Assembly (NCBI RefSeq): GCF_000197735.1
Contig: NC_014550.1
Coordinates: 1,240,001-1,304,000, forward strand
Reading direction: 5' to 3'
Source of the DNA: Glutamicibacter arilaitensis Re117
Lineage (GTDB): Bacteria > Actinomycetota > Actinomycetes > Actinomycetales > Micrococcaceae
DNA length: 64,000 nucleotides
Positions 25,373-35,564 of this stretch are shown one piece after another (position 1 is the stretch's first letter; the number at the start of each line of letters is the position of its first letter). The position numbers and the translations under genes were made by a program. The notes under the pieces are model-generated. The model worked only from the letters and a program-made list of their open reading frames with translations, was not told the DNA's origin and searched no databases.

Positions 25373-26293
25373 TCACCGGTTGCGCACCGCCTGCAGCAAT
25401 TTGAGCGGGGTGTCGTGCAGGACCTCGCGCATCCACTGCCCGCCCAGGCCCCATGCCGCCAAGGCCTGGATCTGGTGGCTGTAGGAGTAGGGAATATTAG
25501 GGAAGTCGGAGCCGAGCACGATCTTGTGCCCCAGCCCGGCCACGACCTGCGGATAGTCCGCTGGCAGCGGGGCGATGCGGTTCATGAATCCGGTGCCCAC
25601 CATGGTGGTATCCAGATACACATTCGGGTGCTCGGCGGCCAGCTGCGCGAAATCGAGGTAGTCGGGCAATCCGGCATGGGCGATCACCAGCACCAGCGAA
25701 GGGTGCCGGGCAATCAACTCCCGGATCGGTTCGATCCCGGTGAATTCACCGCGATGCGGCCCGTTGCCGCAATGGATCACCACCGGCGTGCGGGCTTCGG
25801 CGAGCAGCTCCCACGCCTGATCCAGCTGCGGATCCAGCGGGGTAAACCCGCCCACCTGCACATGCACCTTGAAAATTTCCACCCCGTCGGCGATCGCTTC
25901 GCGCACCAATTGCGTGACCCCGGGTTCCGGGTAGAAGGTGCCCGAACGAATCGCCTCGGGATGCCCGGCGGCAAAATCCCGCGAATAGGCATTGAGCCAG
26001 GCCGCCATTGAAGGGCGGTGTGCATAGTTCAGCGTGCCGTAGGCGATCACGCCCAGCTCGCGCAGCGTCGCCACGCGCTGCGCTTCGCCCAGCCGGTAGT
26101 TGATCGGCCAGGGCGTACCGCTGCGTTCGCCCGCGGAATCGAAGAACGCCCAGACCTTGTCCAGCACGTTCTGCGGCATGAAGTGCACATGCAGGTCGAT
26201 CAGCCCGGGAATGCCCAGCGCCTGCAGATAGGCCGGCAGGGCCGCATCATCTGAAGGGCCGGTGCCGGCATGCCCGCTCAACAGGTCAGCCAT
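25373..26293 (-). CDS. Amidohydrolase (amidohydrolase_2-type)
   Basis: A 306-aa TIM-barrel metal-dependent hydrolase. The signature is IDLHVHFMP near the N-terminus, TPVVIHCGNGP, LVIAHAGLPDYL and IVLGSDFPNIPYSY with the catalytic Asp. This suits the decarboxylase/lactonase-like amidohydrolase group; the substrate is unknown. ATG 26293 is used; a TTG at 26299 is a weaker alternative. It starts 2 nt after the quinone oxidoreductase stop, so the two form an operon, and the Pls-type gene lies 164 nt downstream on the same strand. Confidence 0.83.
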   Translation of the reverse strand: MADLLSGHAGTGPSDDAALPAYLQALGIPGLIDLHVHFMPQNVLDKVWAFFDSAGERSGTPWPINYRLGEAQRVATLRELGVIAYGTLNYAHRPSMAAWLNAYSRDFAAGHPEAIRSGTFYPEPGVTQLVREAIADGVEIFKVHVQVGGFTPLDPQLDQAWELLAEARTPVVIHCGNGPHRGEFTGIEPIRELIARHPSLVLVIAHAGLPDYLDFAQLAAEHPNVYLDTTMVGTGFMNRIAPLPADYPQVVAGLGHKIVLGSDFPNIPYSYSHQIQALAAWGLGGQWMREVLHDTPLKLLQAVRNR

Positions 26294-26295
26294 GA

Positions 26296-27264
26296 TCAAG
26301 GAACCAGGATGACCTTGCCGGTGGTGGCCCGCGATTCCAGTGCGGCGTGCGCCTTGGCGGCCTCGGCCAGCTCGAACTGCGCGCCGATGCGCACATCGAT
26401 GTCCCCGGCGGCCACCCAGCCGAAGATATCGCCGAAGCGCCAGTGCATCTCTTCTTCGGTCGCCAAGAAGTCATCGAGCTTCGGACGGGTCACGCTCAGC
26501 GACCCGCCGGCGTTCAGCCGCTGCAGGTTGAAATCCGGGACCTGGCCGCTGGCTCCGCCAAAGAGCACCAGGGTGCCGCGGCGGCGCAGGGCGGCCAGCG
26601 AGGTTTCGAAGGTGTCCTTGCCGATGCCGTCGTACACCGCATGCACGCCGGCCCCGCCGGTGACCTGCTCGACGGTGGCGGCGACCTGGTCGTAGTCCAC
26701 CACGTAGTCGGCGCCGGCAGCCTTGGCCAGGTCCTTCTTCTGCTGGGTGGAGGCGGTGGTGATTACCGTGGCGCCCTTGAGCTTGAGCAGCTGGGTGAGG
26801 ATCAGCCCCACCCCGCCGGCGCCGGCGTAGGTCAGCACGACATCTCCGGAGTGCACCATGTAGCTCGAATGCACCAGGTAGTGCGCGGTCATGCCCTGCA
26901 GTGGCAGGGCAGCGGCAATGCGCAGGTCCACTGCATTCGGGACCTTGCCCGCACGCTTGGCCTCAACCAGCGCATACTGTGCGTAGCCGGCGGTGCCCGA
27001 GGCAGTGGCCACCCGGTCGCCGATCTTGTAGTTCTGCACCCCGTCGCCGATCTGCTCCACTACGCCGGAGAATTCGCTGCCCGGGGTGAAAGGGTAATCC
27101 ACCTTGTAGACGCCGCTGCGCTGGTAGGTCTCGATGAAGTTCACTCCGGTGGCGGCGACCTTCACCAGCAACTGGCCGGGTCCCGGGGCGGGAACGGGCA
27201 CCTGGCCCAGTTCCAATCCGTTGGCATCTGCTGGTTCATTAACCACAATGGCTTGCTGCTGCAT
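26296..27264 (-). CDS. NADPH:quinone oxidoreductase (zinc-free MDR family)
   Basis: A 322-aa medium-chain reductase. The GroES-like N-domain has VKVAATGVNFIETYQRSGVY and GSEFSGVVEQIGDGVQNYKI; the Rossmann fold has VLTYAGAGGVGLILTQLLKL (A-x-x-G-x-x-G). The cysteine cluster of zinc alcohol dehydrogenases is missing, as in QOR/zeta-crystallin. It probably reduces quinones or enals with NADPH. It is divergent from argC over 183 bp that hold the arg promoter. Confidence 0.9.
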   Translation of the reverse strand: MQQQAIVVNEPADANGLELGQVPVPAPGPGQLLVKVAATGVNFIETYQRSGVYKVDYPFTPGSEFSGVVEQIGDGVQNYKIGDRVATASGTAGYAQYALVEAKRAGKVPNAVDLRIAAALPLQGMTAHYLVHSSYMVHSGDVVLTYAGAGGVGLILTQLLKLKGATVITTASTQQKKDLAKAAGADYVVDYDQVAATVEQVTGGAGVHAVYDGIGKDTFETSLAALRRRGTLVLFGGASGQVPDFNLQRLNAGGSLSVTRPKLDDFLATEEEMHWRFGDIFGWVAAGDIDVRIGAQFELAEAAKAHAALESRATTGKVILVP

Positions 27265-27398
27265 GGCGCGGTACTCCTGGCGTGCGTGCGGGGGATCCGG
27301 GGGAACGGTTCCCGGGTTGGTCTCTACGGCAAGTGTAGGACTTTGCGTTGTTGCGCGGGCCCACCTGGGCTGGATGTCGGGTTACGTGACAAATAATT

Positions 27399-27447
27399 TT
27401 ATGAATATTTATTAGCGCGCGTGAATATTTCGCGGTAGAATCTGGTC
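27399..27447 (+). promoter_or_regulatory. argC promoter with ArgR-box-like sites
   Basis: TTATGAATATTTATTAG (27399-27415) resembles the ARG box (TGAAT-N4-ATTCA) in both halves; a second half-site, GTGAATATTT, follows at 27421. TAGAAT at 27436-27441 is a good -10 placed 6 nt before the argC ATG, so the transcript is probably leaderless and ArgR would cover the -35 region. Confidence 0.65.
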
Positions 27448-28479
27448 ATGACGATTTCAGTAGCTGTTTCCGGCGCCAGCGGATACGCCGGTGGCGAGGT
27501 GCTGCGCATCCTCGCGGCCCACCCCGAAGTAGAGATTGGCGCGATCACCGCCCATTCGCAGGCCGGGCAGCGACTCGGCTCGATCGCACCGCACCTACAT
27601 GCGCTCGCCGATCGCGTACTGGTGGACACCACCGTGGAAAACCTCGCCGGGCACGACGTCGTGTTCCTGGCCCTGCCGCACGGAGCCTCGGCCGCCGTGG
27701 CCGCAGCCCTTCCCGAATCCACCCTGGTCATCGACGCCGGTGCGGACCACCGCCTGGAATCAGCCGTTGCATGGAAGAAATTCTATGGCTCCGAGCATGC
27801 CGGCTTCTGGCCCTATGGCCTGCCTGAACTTCCCGGGCAGCGCGAAAAGCTGGTCGGCACCAAGCGCGTTGCGGTTCCCGGCTGCTACCCGACCGGCGCG
27901 CAGCTGGCCCTGGCCCCGGGCTTTGGAGCAGGACTGCTGGAGTCCGACGACGTAGTGATCGTCTCGGCCTCGGGCACCTCGGGCGCGGGCAAGTCGCTGA
28001 AGCCCAACCTGCTGGGCAGTGAAGTCATGGGCTCGATGAGCACCTACGGCGTGGGCGGCTCCCACCGCCACATCCCGGAAATGGAGCAGGGCTTCTCCAA
28101 GCTGGCCGGCGAACCGGTCACCGTCTCCTTCACCCCGACTCTGGCCCCGATGCCGCGCGGCATCCTGACCACCGCCACCGCCAAGGTCAAGGCAGGAGTC
28201 ACCGAAGCGATGCTGCGCGAGGCCTGGACCGAGGCCTACGCCGGCGAGCTGTTCGTACACTTGCTGCCCGAAGGCCAGTGGCCCACCACCGGAGCGGTGC
28301 AGGCCTCCAACCATGTCCAGCTGCAGCTGGCCTTCGACACCCACGCCAACCGCGTGATCGTCACCGCCGCACTGGATAACCTCACCAAGGGCACCGCAGG
28401 TGCCGCCGTCCAGTCGATGAACATCGCCCTGGGCCTGGAAGAAAACACCGGATTGCTCATGCAAGGAGTTGCACCGTGA
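27448..28479 (+). CDS. argC: N-acetyl-gamma-glutamyl-phosphate reductase
   Basis: A 343-aa NADPH-dependent reductase of arginine synthesis. The N-terminal nucleotide loop is [18 protein letters not shown] and the catalytic Cys lies in [30 protein letters not shown] supplies the conserved histidine region. The first gene of argCJBDFR; its stop overlaps the GTG start of argJ. Confidence 0.97.
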   Translation: MTISVAVSGASGYAGGEVLRILAAHPEVEIGAITAHSQAGQRLGSIAPHLHALADRVLVDTTVENLAGHDVVFLALPHGASAAVAAALPESTLVIDAGADHRLESAVAWKKFYGSEHAGFWPYGLPELPGQREKLVGTKRVAVPGCYPTGAQLALAPGFGAGLLESDDVVIVSASGTSGAGKSLKPNLLGSEVMGSMSTYGVGGSHRHIPEMEQGFSKLAGEPVTVSFTPTLAPMPRGILTTATAKVKAGVTEAMLREAWTEAYAGELFVHLLPEGQWPTTGAVQASNHVQLQLAFDTHANRVIVTAALDNLTKGTAGAAVQSMNIALGLEENTGLLMQGVAP

Positions 28480-29690
28480 GTCTTGCCCACACCAACACCC
28501 ACCCATCGGCCGCCGCCACCGGCGTCACCGCCCCGGCAGGCTTCAGCGCTGCCGGCGTGCCAGCGGGCCTGAAGTCCACCGGCAAGAACGACGTGGTCGT
28601 GGTCAAGAACCACGGACCGGAATTCACCGCCGCCGGTGTCTTCACCTCCAACCGCGTGGCCGCCGCTCCGGTGCACTGGTCCAAGCAGGTGCTCGCCGAT
28701 GGCCGCATCGACGCCGTAGTGCTCAACTCCGGGGGAGCCAACGCCTGCACCGGCGCCGAAGGCTTCGCCAACACCCACAAGACCGCCGAATACGTGGCGC
28801 AGCTGCTCGAAGTGTCCGCAGGTGACGTGGCCGTGGCCTCCACCGGCCTGATCGGCGAACAGCTGCCCATGGACAAGCTGCTTCCCGGCGTGAAGGCCGC
28901 TGCCGATACGCTGGCCGACGACCAGAACGCTTCGGACCAGGCTGCCGCCGGCATCATGACCACCGACACCGTGCCCAAGCTGGTCTCGCGCATCGTCGGC
29001 GAGTCCGGCTCCGGCCAGGTCATCATCGGCGGCATGGCCAAGGGCGCGGGAATGCTCGCCCCGGCACTGGCCACCATGCTGGTAGTGCTCACCACCGACG
29101 CGGTGCTCACCAGTCAACAGGCCGATGACGCACTGCGCGCGGCCACCGCGATGAGCTTCGACCGCGCGGACTCCGATGGCTGCATGTCCACCAACGACAC
29201 CGTGCTGCTGCTGGCCTCCGGCGCCTCGGGAGCCGCCCCGGTGATGGAAGAATTCACCGCCGCGCTGACCGATGCCTGCTGCGAGCTGGCCGCGAAGCTG
29301 ATCGAGGACGCCGAGGGCGCCGATCACACCATCGCGATCCGCACCTACAACGCCGCCACCGAAGCCGACGCCCTGGAAGTCTCCAAGGCCGTCTCGCGCT
29401 CCAACCTGGTCAAGACCGCGGTCTTCGGCAAGGACCCGAACTGGGGCCGAGTGCTCTCCGAGGTCGGCACCACCAAAGCCGCTTTCGAACCCGATGAGCT
29501 GAACGTGTCGATCAACGGCGTCATGGTCTGCAAGAACGGCGGGGTCGGCGAAGACCGCAACCTGGTCAACCTCGATGAGCGCAACGTATCCATCGAGATC
29601 GATTTGAACGCGGGCACCGAGCAAGCCACCGTGCTGACCAACGATTTGACCCACGACTACGTCCACGAGAACTCCGCCTACTCTTCCTAG
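28476..29690 (+). CDS. argJ: Glutamate N-acetyltransferase/ornithine acetyltransferase
   Basis: A 404-aa Ntn-type bifunctional enzyme that recycles the acetyl group between acetylornithine and glutamate. The self-cleavage site, where the new N-terminal Thr becomes the nucleophile, is recognisable in the [20 protein letters not shown] and [13 protein letters not shown] neighbourhoods; the cleavage Thr normally lies in the conserved (K/P)-GxGMIAP...ATML sequence, present here as [16 protein letters not shown]. Presence of ArgJ implies the cyclic arginine pathway. The GTG start overlaps the argC stop (GTGA). Confidence 0.96.
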   Translation: MSLAHTNTHPSAAATGVTAPAGFSAAGVPAGLKSTGKNDVVVVKNHGPEFTAAGVFTSNRVAAAPVHWSKQVLADGRIDAVVLNSGGANACTGAEGFANTHKTAEYVAQLLEVSAGDVAVASTGLIGEQLPMDKLLPGVKAAADTLADDQNASDQAAAGIMTTDTVPKLVSRIVGESGSGQVIIGGMAKGAGMLAPALATMLVVLTTDAVLTSQQADDALRAATAMSFDRADSDGCMSTNDTVLLLASGASGAAPVMEEFTAALTDACCELAAKLIEDAEGADHTIAIRTYNAATEADALEVSKAVSRSNLVKTAVFGKDPNWGRVLSEVGTTKAAFEPDELNVSINGVMVCKNGGVGEDRNLVNLDERNVSIEIDLNAGTEQATVLTNDLTHDYVHENSAYSS

Positions 29691-29711
29691 GCAGAAACAA
29701 GGAACACTCCC

Positions 29712-30665
29712 ATGGCCCAAACCATTCGCACCAACCTGGATATCGCCCAGTCCAAGGCCGAAGCGCTCATCGAGGCGCTGCCCTGGATCCAGCGCTTCGC
29801 CGGGACCACGATGGTCATCAAGTACGGTGGCAACGCAATGGTCAATGACCAGCTGCGCCGCGCCTTCGCCGAAGACATCGTGTTCCTGCGCCACGCCGGG
29901 GTCAACCCGGTCGTAGTGCACGGCGGCGGCCCGCAGATCAACAAGATGCTCGACACCTTGGGGATCGAATCAGAATTCCGCGGCGGGCTGCGCGTGACCA
30001 CCCCCGAGGCCATGGACGTGGTGCGGATGGTGCTCACCGGCCAGGTGCAGCGCGATCTGGTGGGCCTGATCAACTCGCACGGCCCCTACTCGGTGGGCAT
30101 GTCCGGCGAGGACGGCGCCACCTTGCAGGCAGTGCGCACCGGTACCATCGTCGACGGGCTGCCGGTGGACCTGGGACTGGTTGGCGAAGTCACCACCGTG
30201 CGCACCGACCAGGTGGATTCGCTGGTGGATGCCGGGATGATCCCGGTCATCTCCACCGTCGCCCCGGAATTCGACGAGCACGGCGAACCGACCGGTGCGG
30301 TGCTCAACGTCAACGCGGACACCGCCGCCGCGGCCCTGGCCAGCGCGCTGGGCGCCACCAAGCTGGTGATCCTCACCGACGTGGAGGGCCTGTACGCGGC
30401 CTGGCCGGACAAGTCCTCGCTGATCAGCTCGATCACCAACGACGAGCTGCGGCAGATGCTGCCATCGCTGGAATCGGGCATGATCCCGAAAATGGGTGCG
30501 TGCCTCAAGGCCGTGGACGAAGGAGTGGGCCAGGCCCACATCGTCGATGGCCGCGCCCCGCACTCGATGCTGCTGGAAATCTTCACCACCGCCGGCGTGG
30601 GCACCCAGGTGCTGCCCGCCGGAAAACCGAACTGCGCTGCGAACACCGCAAAGAAGGATGCATAG
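29712..30665 (+). CDS. argB: Acetylglutamate kinase
   Basis: A 317-aa amino-acid kinase that phosphorylates N-acetylglutamate, usually the arginine-feedback step. Motifs: [20 protein letters not shown] (catalytic Lys), [20 protein letters not shown] and [20 protein letters not shown]. An N-terminal helix precedes the core, as in arginine-sensitive hexameric forms; sensitivity is inferred only. The stop TAG shares its G with the argD GTG. Confidence 0.97.
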   Translation: MAQTIRTNLDIAQSKAEALIEALPWIQRFAGTTMVIKYGGNAMVNDQLRRAFAEDIVFLRHAGVNPVVVHGGGPQINKMLDTLGIESEFRGGLRVTTPEAMDVVRMVLTGQVQRDLVGLINSHGPYSVGMSGEDGATLQAVRTGTIVDGLPVDLGLVGEVTTVRTDQVDSLVDAGMIPVISTVAPEFDEHGEPTGAVLNVNADTAAAALASALGATKLVILTDVEGLYAAWPDKSSLISSITNDELRQMLPSLESGMIPKMGACLKAVDEGVGQAHIVDGRAPHSMLLEIFTTAGVGTQVLPAGKPNCAANTAKKDA

Positions 30666-31930
30666 TGAGCCAGAACGCCGCTGAAACCACCGCCGCACAG
30701 CTGGCCGCCAACCCGGCCCCGGAAGTCACCGAACTGACCGGGCTCTCCTCTAAGGCGCTGTCGGAACGCTACTCCAAGTCGCTGCTGGGTGTCTTCGGCA
30801 CCCCGCAGCGCGTGCTGGTGCGCGGGGCCGGCTGCCACGTCTGGGACGCGGATGGCAACCAGTACCTGGATCTGCTCGGCGGCATCGCGGTGAACACCCT
30901 GGGCCACGGGCACCCGCTGCTCACTTCTGTGATCACCAGCCAGCTGGCCACCTTGGGGCACGTGTCGAACTTCTTCACCAGCCCCAGCCAGATCGCACTG
31001 GCCGAAAAGCTGCTGGAAATCTCCGCCGCACCGGCTGGCTCCAAGGTCTTCTTCGCCAACTCCGGCACCGAAGCCAATGAGGCGGCGCTCAAGCTCACCC
31101 GCCGCAACGCCGGCACCGAAGCTGCCCCGCGCACCAAGGTGATCGCCCTGGAACACTCCTTCCACGGCCGCACCCTGGGCGCACTGTCGCTGACCTACAA
31201 GGAAAAGTACCGCGCACCCTTCGCCCCGCTGCCTGAGAATGTCAGCTGGATCCCGGCCGGGGACATCGAGGCGCTGCGTGCTGCGGTAGACGAGACCGTG
31301 TCCGCAGTCTTCATCGAGCCAATCCAGGGCGAAGCCGGCGTGCTGGAACTGAGCACCGAATACCTGCAGGCCGCCCGCGAGATCACCCGCGACTCCGGCG
31401 CCCTGCTGGTCTTCGACGAGGTGCAGACCGGGATGGGCCGCACCGGCCAATTCTTCGCCTCGGCACCGGTGATCCCGGATGTCATGACCCTGGCCAAGGG
31501 CCTGGGCGGCGGCTTCCCGATCGGCGCGATGATCGTCTTCGGCCAGGAAAACACTGCCTGGCTGACCCCGGGCGAGCATGGCACCACCTTCGGCGGGAAC
31601 CCGGTGGCCTGCGCCGCCGGCCTGGCGGTCATCCACACCATCGAGAAGGAAAACCTGCTGGCCCATGTGCGCGCCACCGGTGACTGGCTGCGCGAGCAGC
31701 TGGCCGGCATCCAGGGCATCGGCGCGGTACGCGGCGCCGGGCTGCTCACCGCCTTCGAACTGAAAAGCGCCAACGCCCCGAAGCTGGTCACCGCCGCACT
31801 GGATGCCGGATTCATCGTGAACGCCACCGACGAGAAGACCATCCGCCTGGCCCCGCCGCTGGTGATCACCACCGAGCAGCTGGCCACCCTGGTCACCGCC
31901 CTCCCGCAGCTGATCAGCGCCGCCAGCTAG
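30665..31930 (+). CDS. argD: Acetylornithine aminotransferase
   Basis: A 421-aa class III PLP aminotransferase. Visible are FFANSGTEANEAALKLTRR, the aromatic HSFHGRTLGALSLT loop, VFDEVQTGMGRTGQFFA and the PLP lysine in VMTLAKGLGGGFPIGAM. The start is GTG 30665, overlapping the argB stop; an open frame extends further upstream but only through argB. The product may also act in lysine synthesis (DapC), as for other ArgD proteins. Confidence 0.96.
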   Translation: MSQNAAETTAAQLAANPAPEVTELTGLSSKALSERYSKSLLGVFGTPQRVLVRGAGCHVWDADGNQYLDLLGGIAVNTLGHGHPLLTSVITSQLATLGHVSNFFTSPSQIALAEKLLEISAAPAGSKVFFANSGTEANEAALKLTRRNAGTEAAPRTKVIALEHSFHGRTLGALSLTYKEKYRAPFAPLPENVSWIPAGDIEALRAAVDETVSAVFIEPIQGEAGVLELSTEYLQAAREITRDSGALLVFDEVQTGMGRTGQFFASAPVIPDVMTLAKGLGGGFPIGAMIVFGQENTAWLTPGEHGTTFGGNPVACAAGLAVIHTIEKENLLAHVRATGDWLREQLAGIQGIGAVRGAGLLTAFELKSANAPKLVTAALDAGFIVNATDEKTIRLAPPLVITTEQLATLVTALPQLISAAS

Positions 31931-31980
31931 CGGCCCCGAGAACTTTCGCGACACCCCTGCGACCCCTAAGGATTAACAAC

Positions 31981-32940
31981 ATGAGCGCAACCCGCCACTT
32001 CTTGACCGATCTTGAATTCACCCCCGACGAGCAGTCCAAGGTCCTGGACCTGGCTGCCAAGATGAAGGCCGACAAGTACGGCTTCAAGCCCTACGCCGGC
32101 CCGCAGTCCGTCGCGGTCTTCTTCGACAAGACCTCCACGCGCACCCGCGTCTCCTTCCACGCCGGCATCTCCGAGCTGGGCGGCTCCCCGCTGATCATCA
32201 ACTCGCTGGACTCGCAGCTGGGCCACAAGGAGTCCATCTCCGACTCGGCCAAGGTCCTTGCGCGCATGGTCTCCACCATCGTGTGGCGCACCTTTGCGCA
32301 GTCGGGCCTGGAAGAAATGGCCGCGAATTCGGCGGTGCCGGTGATCAATGCGCTGAGCGACGACTACCACCCCTGCCAGCTGATCGCCGACCTGCTCACC
32401 GTGCGCGAGCACAAGGGCAAAACGCAGGGCCTGACCATGGCCTACCTGGGCGACGCGGCGAATAACATGGCCAACTCCTACCTGCTGGCTGGAGTCACCG
32501 CCGGCATGCACGTGCGCATCGCCGGCCCCGAAGGCTACCTGCCGGACGCCGCAATCATCGCCGCCGCAGAAATCCGCGCCGAAACCACCGGCGCGTCGAT
32601 CATGATCACCACCGATGCCGCCGCCGCACTGGCCGATGCCGACGTCGTGGTCACCGACACCTGGGTGTCCATGGGCCAGGAAGACGAGAAGGAAGCACGC
32701 CTGAAGCTGTTCACCGACTACTCGGTGACCGCCGAAGCGATGAAGCTGGCCAAGGACGACGCGATCGTGCTGCACTGCCTGCCTGCCTACCGCGGCTACG
32801 AAATCGACGCCGAGGTGATCGACGGCCCGCAATCAGTAGTGTTCGACGAAGCCGAAAACCGCGTGCACGCGCAGAAGGCCGTGATGACCTGGCTGATGGT
32901 CGCCTCCGGCCTTGCCGAAGACCCACGAGTGGAGCTCTAG
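31981..32940 (+). CDS. argF: Ornithine carbamoyltransferase
   Basis: A 319-aa OTCase making citrulline. The carbamoyl-phosphate site is FDKTSTRTRVSFHAGISELG; NALSDDYHPCQLIADLLT and VLHCLPAYRGYEIDAEVID bind carbamoyl phosphate and ornithine. It begins 50 nt after argD. argR begins immediately after its stop. Confidence 0.97.
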   Translation: MSATRHFLTDLEFTPDEQSKVLDLAAKMKADKYGFKPYAGPQSVAVFFDKTSTRTRVSFHAGISELGGSPLIINSLDSQLGHKESISDSAKVLARMVSTIVWRTFAQSGLEEMAANSAVPVINALSDDYHPCQLIADLLTVREHKGKTQGLTMAYLGDAANNMANSYLLAGVTAGMHVRIAGPEGYLPDAAIIAAAEIRAETTGASIMITTDAAAALADADVVVTDTWVSMGQEDEKEARLKLFTDYSVTAEAMKLAKDDAIVLHCLPAYRGYEIDAEVIDGPQSVVFDEAENRVHAQKAVMTWLMVASGLAEDPRVEL

Positions 32941-32941
32941 C

Positions 32942-33445
32942 ATGTCCTCCCAACCCAGCACGAAAACCGCCCGCCAGGCCCGCATCCGAGCCTTCCTGGG
33001 CAACAACTCGGTCAAATCCCAGGCCGAACTGCTCGGGCTGCTCAAGGACGACGGGCTGGAAGTCACCCAGGCCACGCTCTCGCGCGACCTGGTGGAAATC
33101 GGGGCGGTGCGCATCCGCGACAATTCCGGGCAGCTGATCTACGCGGTGCGCCAGGAAGGCGGGGACCGTTCCCCGAAGACCGCCATCACCCAGGAAGTGC
33201 TCGACGCGCGCCTGGCCAAGATCTGCGCCGAGCAGCTGGTCACCGCCGAAGCCTCCGGGAACATCGTGGTGCTGCGCACCCCGCCAGGGGCCGCCAACCT
33301 GCTGGCCCTGGCCATCGACCACTCGCAGATGCCCTCGATCCTGGGCTGCATCGCCGGGGATGACACCATCATGGTGACCACCCGTGCGGTGGACGGCGGC
33401 GCGGATGTTGCCGCCCGCTTCCTGCAGCTGGCCGAACCGCGCTAG
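32942..33445 (+). CDS. argR: Arginine repressor
   Basis: A 167-aa ArgR. Residues 8-75 form the winged helix-turn-helix (IRAFLGNNSVKSQAELLGLL, then VTQATLSRDLVEIGAVRIRD); residues 95-165 form the arginine-binding hexamerisation domain with the hallmark GCIAGDDTIMV. It probably controls the ARG-box-like sites before argC and argH. ATG 32942 is 1 nt after the argF stop; a further in-frame codon upstream lies in argF. Confidence 0.95.
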   Translation: MSSQPSTKTARQARIRAFLGNNSVKSQAELLGLLKDDGLEVTQATLSRDLVEIGAVRIRDNSGQLIYAVRQEGGDRSPKTAITQEVLDARLAKICAEQLVTAEASGNIVVLRTPPGAANLLALAIDHSQMPSILGCIAGDDTIMVTTRAVDGGADVAARFLQLAEPR

Positions 33446-33465
33446 CCGCCCCGGCCTGCAGCAAT

Positions 33466-33506
33466 CGAAACCGCTACGCACTTATCCACAGTGCGTGGCG
33501 GTTTCG
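33466..33506 (+). terminator. Hairpin after argR
   Basis: CGAAACCGCTACGCAC pairs with GTGCGTGGCGGTTTCG (one mismatch) around TTATCCACA. There is no U-run, so it may be a weak or Rho-assisted terminator for argCJBDFR. Confidence 0.55.
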
Positions 33507-33541
33507 CCGTCTCCACGCACGATCAGCCCCATTCTCGATGC

Positions 33542-35440
33542 ATGGAACAAGCACACAGCGCCCGCATCCAGCCAGCTAGCCTGGTGGACCTTGGCACAGC
33601 GCTGGCCACCGTGGCACAGCAGCTTTGCTCAGGCACCGCACTGAGCGCGCAACAGCTGCTGCGCGCTGAAAGAACCTGCCTGGACTTGTTCGCAACCTTG
33701 GGCGCCCAGGCCGCACAGAGCACCGATCCCCGTCTGGCCCTGGCTCACGCAATCTTCGCCCAAGCCTTCAGCCAGCGGGCCACTGCCGCGAATATCGCGG
33801 CCGCCAGCCTCGTGGAAACCACCGCGGCCCACGCTCTGGATCTTCAAGAATTCGAGAACCTGCACGCAGGCACCACTGATTTCAGCGCCCCTCCGTGTTT
33901 TGCCCCGGGCCGCACCGTCTACCGCGACGCACCCACCGTGCTGGCCGCGTTGCTGGATTTGAACTATTTCGAGGCCGACCGCCGGATCAAGGACGCCCAT
34001 CTGCTCTACGCCCGCAAGGACATCTCCGGCGCGGCCTGCGCTCCCCGGTTCACCAAGCTGGCCCAATGCTTCGCCGGCTCACCGCTCCAATCCCCGCACG
34101 ATGCCCCGGCAACCGCCGCAGCCTCCACCGCACCTGGCGGCTGGGCCCTGCCGGATCTGCACCAGCTGCCCGATCCACGCGAAGTGCTCAAAACTGCCCG
34201 CGCGCTGGATAAATTCGAGCCCGAAGACGCCACCTTCGACGGGCTGCCCAGCTACGCCACCGCCAAAGCCGCCGACGGCAGCTTGCTCGAAGACCAGGCC
34301 GCGGCGCACCTGCGCGACGAGAAGATCAGCATCCGCCAGAAACGCATCAATGGATTGATCAAGGACTACAAGGACGCGCATCAGCAGACCAAGACTCCCA
34401 AGCTGGGGCTGTTCCGCGGCAAAGTAGTCAACGGCGTGCATGAATACATCATCCGGGTCCGCGAACTTGATGCAGAACTCTGGGAATCGCTGATTGCCCA
34501 GGCCGATAACAAGCGCACCCAGGCCGGAGCAGCCGCACGCAAGGCCGCAGGCTTGGACACCGGTACCGGCACCGGCAGCCAGGAGCAGGAGTCTGCGGAA
34601 GATCAGCCGCACCCCGAAAATTTCGACGGCGATGACAATTGCGCCGGCGACGAAGCAGCCAGCAACCACGCATCCGAGGAAGACTCATCGCACGAGGAAT
34701 CACCCGATGAAGAGCAGCCCGGCGAACAAGCCGAAGGGGAGCAACAAATGCTCACCGACGAGCTGTGGAGCAGTGGCCAACCGCCACCGCCGTGGGCCGG
34801 TGCCCAGTCCCAAGATTCGCAGAACGCGGATCCGCCGGATCTGAAGCTGCTGGCCCCGCCCGTCCTGGGGACGCCGGATACCTGCACGGTGCCCGAACGG
34901 CGGCTCAACGCGCTGAACGCCATCTTGCGGAATATCGGTCCCGGGAGCAGCAGCAAACGCATCACCCCGGAAATCGTGGTGCACGCGCGATACGAAGACC
35001 TCCAGGATCTGGGATCGCTCACCGGAATTACTGCCCACGGGATCAAGCTCTCCGCGCCGCAGCTGCGCACCATGCTCTGCGAAGCCAAAGTGCTCAGCCC
35101 GATCTACAACGCCGACGGGGTCATCATGGATATCGGCCGCGACTCCAGGCTCTTCCCGCGCTGGATGAAATTGGCCGCCCGCGACCGCGACGGCGGCTGC
35201 CTGGTCCCGGGCTGCACCATGGATCCGGCCCTGGTCGAATTCCACCACTTCGAACCGTGGGCCAAGGGAGGCCGAACCAGGCTCCAGGACTGTTGTCCGT
35301 TGTGCTCGCTGCACCACACCATGGTCCATGCCGGCTACCTCAAGTTGGTCAAGATCAAGGGACTGCCCTATGTCATCTTGCCCAAGCACTTGGATCCGCA
35401 GCAGTTGCCTCGGCGCAATACCTACTTCGCCCGCGCCTAG
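33542..35440 (+). CDS. DUF222-HNH endonuclease family protein (13E12-like)
   Basis: A 632-aa protein. The N-terminal and middle region (about 1-340) is helical and DUF222-like; residues about 345-440 are a low-complexity acidic insert (SHEESPDEEQPGEQAEGEQQ). The C-terminus has the HNH nuclease motif: CLVPGCTMDPALVEFHHFEP, then WAKGGRTRLQDCCPLCSLHH, with zinc-binding Cys and the catalytic His. Such DUF222/HNH genes occur in many copies in Actinobacteria (the 13E12 family of mycobacteria) and behave as dispersed repeats. CATTCT at 33530-33535 lies 6 nt before ATG, suggesting a leaderless mRNA. It separates argR from argH. Confidence 0.85.
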   Translation: MEQAHSARIQPASLVDLGTALATVAQQLCSGTALSAQQLLRAERTCLDLFATLGAQAAQSTDPRLALAHAIFAQAFSQRATAANIAAASLVETTAAHALDLQEFENLHAGTTDFSAPPCFAPGRTVYRDAPTVLAALLDLNYFEADRRIKDAHLLYARKDISGAACAPRFTKLAQCFAGSPLQSPHDAPATAAASTAPGGWALPDLHQLPDPREVLKTARALDKFEPEDATFDGLPSYATAKAADGSLLEDQAAAHLRDEKISIRQKRINGLIKDYKDAHQQTKTPKLGLFRGKVVNGVHEYIIRVRELDAELWESLIAQADNKRTQAGAAARKAAGLDTGTGTGSQEQESAEDQPHPENFDGDDNCAGDEAASNHASEEDSSHEESPDEEQPGEQAEGEQQMLTDELWSSGQPPPPWAGAQSQDSQNADPPDLKLLAPPVLGTPDTCTVPERRLNALNAILRNIGPGSSSKRITPEIVVHARYEDLQDLGSLTGITAHGIKLSAPQLRTMLCEAKVLSPIYNADGVIMDIGRDSRLFPRWMKLAARDRDGGCLVPGCTMDPALVEFHHFEPWAKGGRTRLQDCCPLCSLHHTMVHAGYLKLVKIKGLPYVILPKHLDPQQLPRRNTYFARA

Positions 35441-35501
35441 CCGGCGCCATCCCTCGAGCTGGAACCAAACCAGCCTGCCCAACCAACAGGACCCAAGCAT
35501 C

Positions 35502-35535
35502 ACTGCCGCGCCCTCCACTAGGAGAGCGCGGCAGT
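35502..35535. terminator. Terminator between HNH and macro-domain genes
   Basis: ACTGCCGCGC and GCGCGGCAGT form a perfect 10-bp stem between two convergent genes. The U-run is poor on both sides. Confidence 0.6.
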
Positions 35536-35564
35536 TGTGCGGTGCTTGGAGGCAGGCTGCGTGA

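Noticed and set aside
28236..31954. Minus-strand frames of 561 and 622 codons opposite argJ/argB/argD
   Set aside because: Shadow frames caused by GC-rich third positions; the forward genes are certain.
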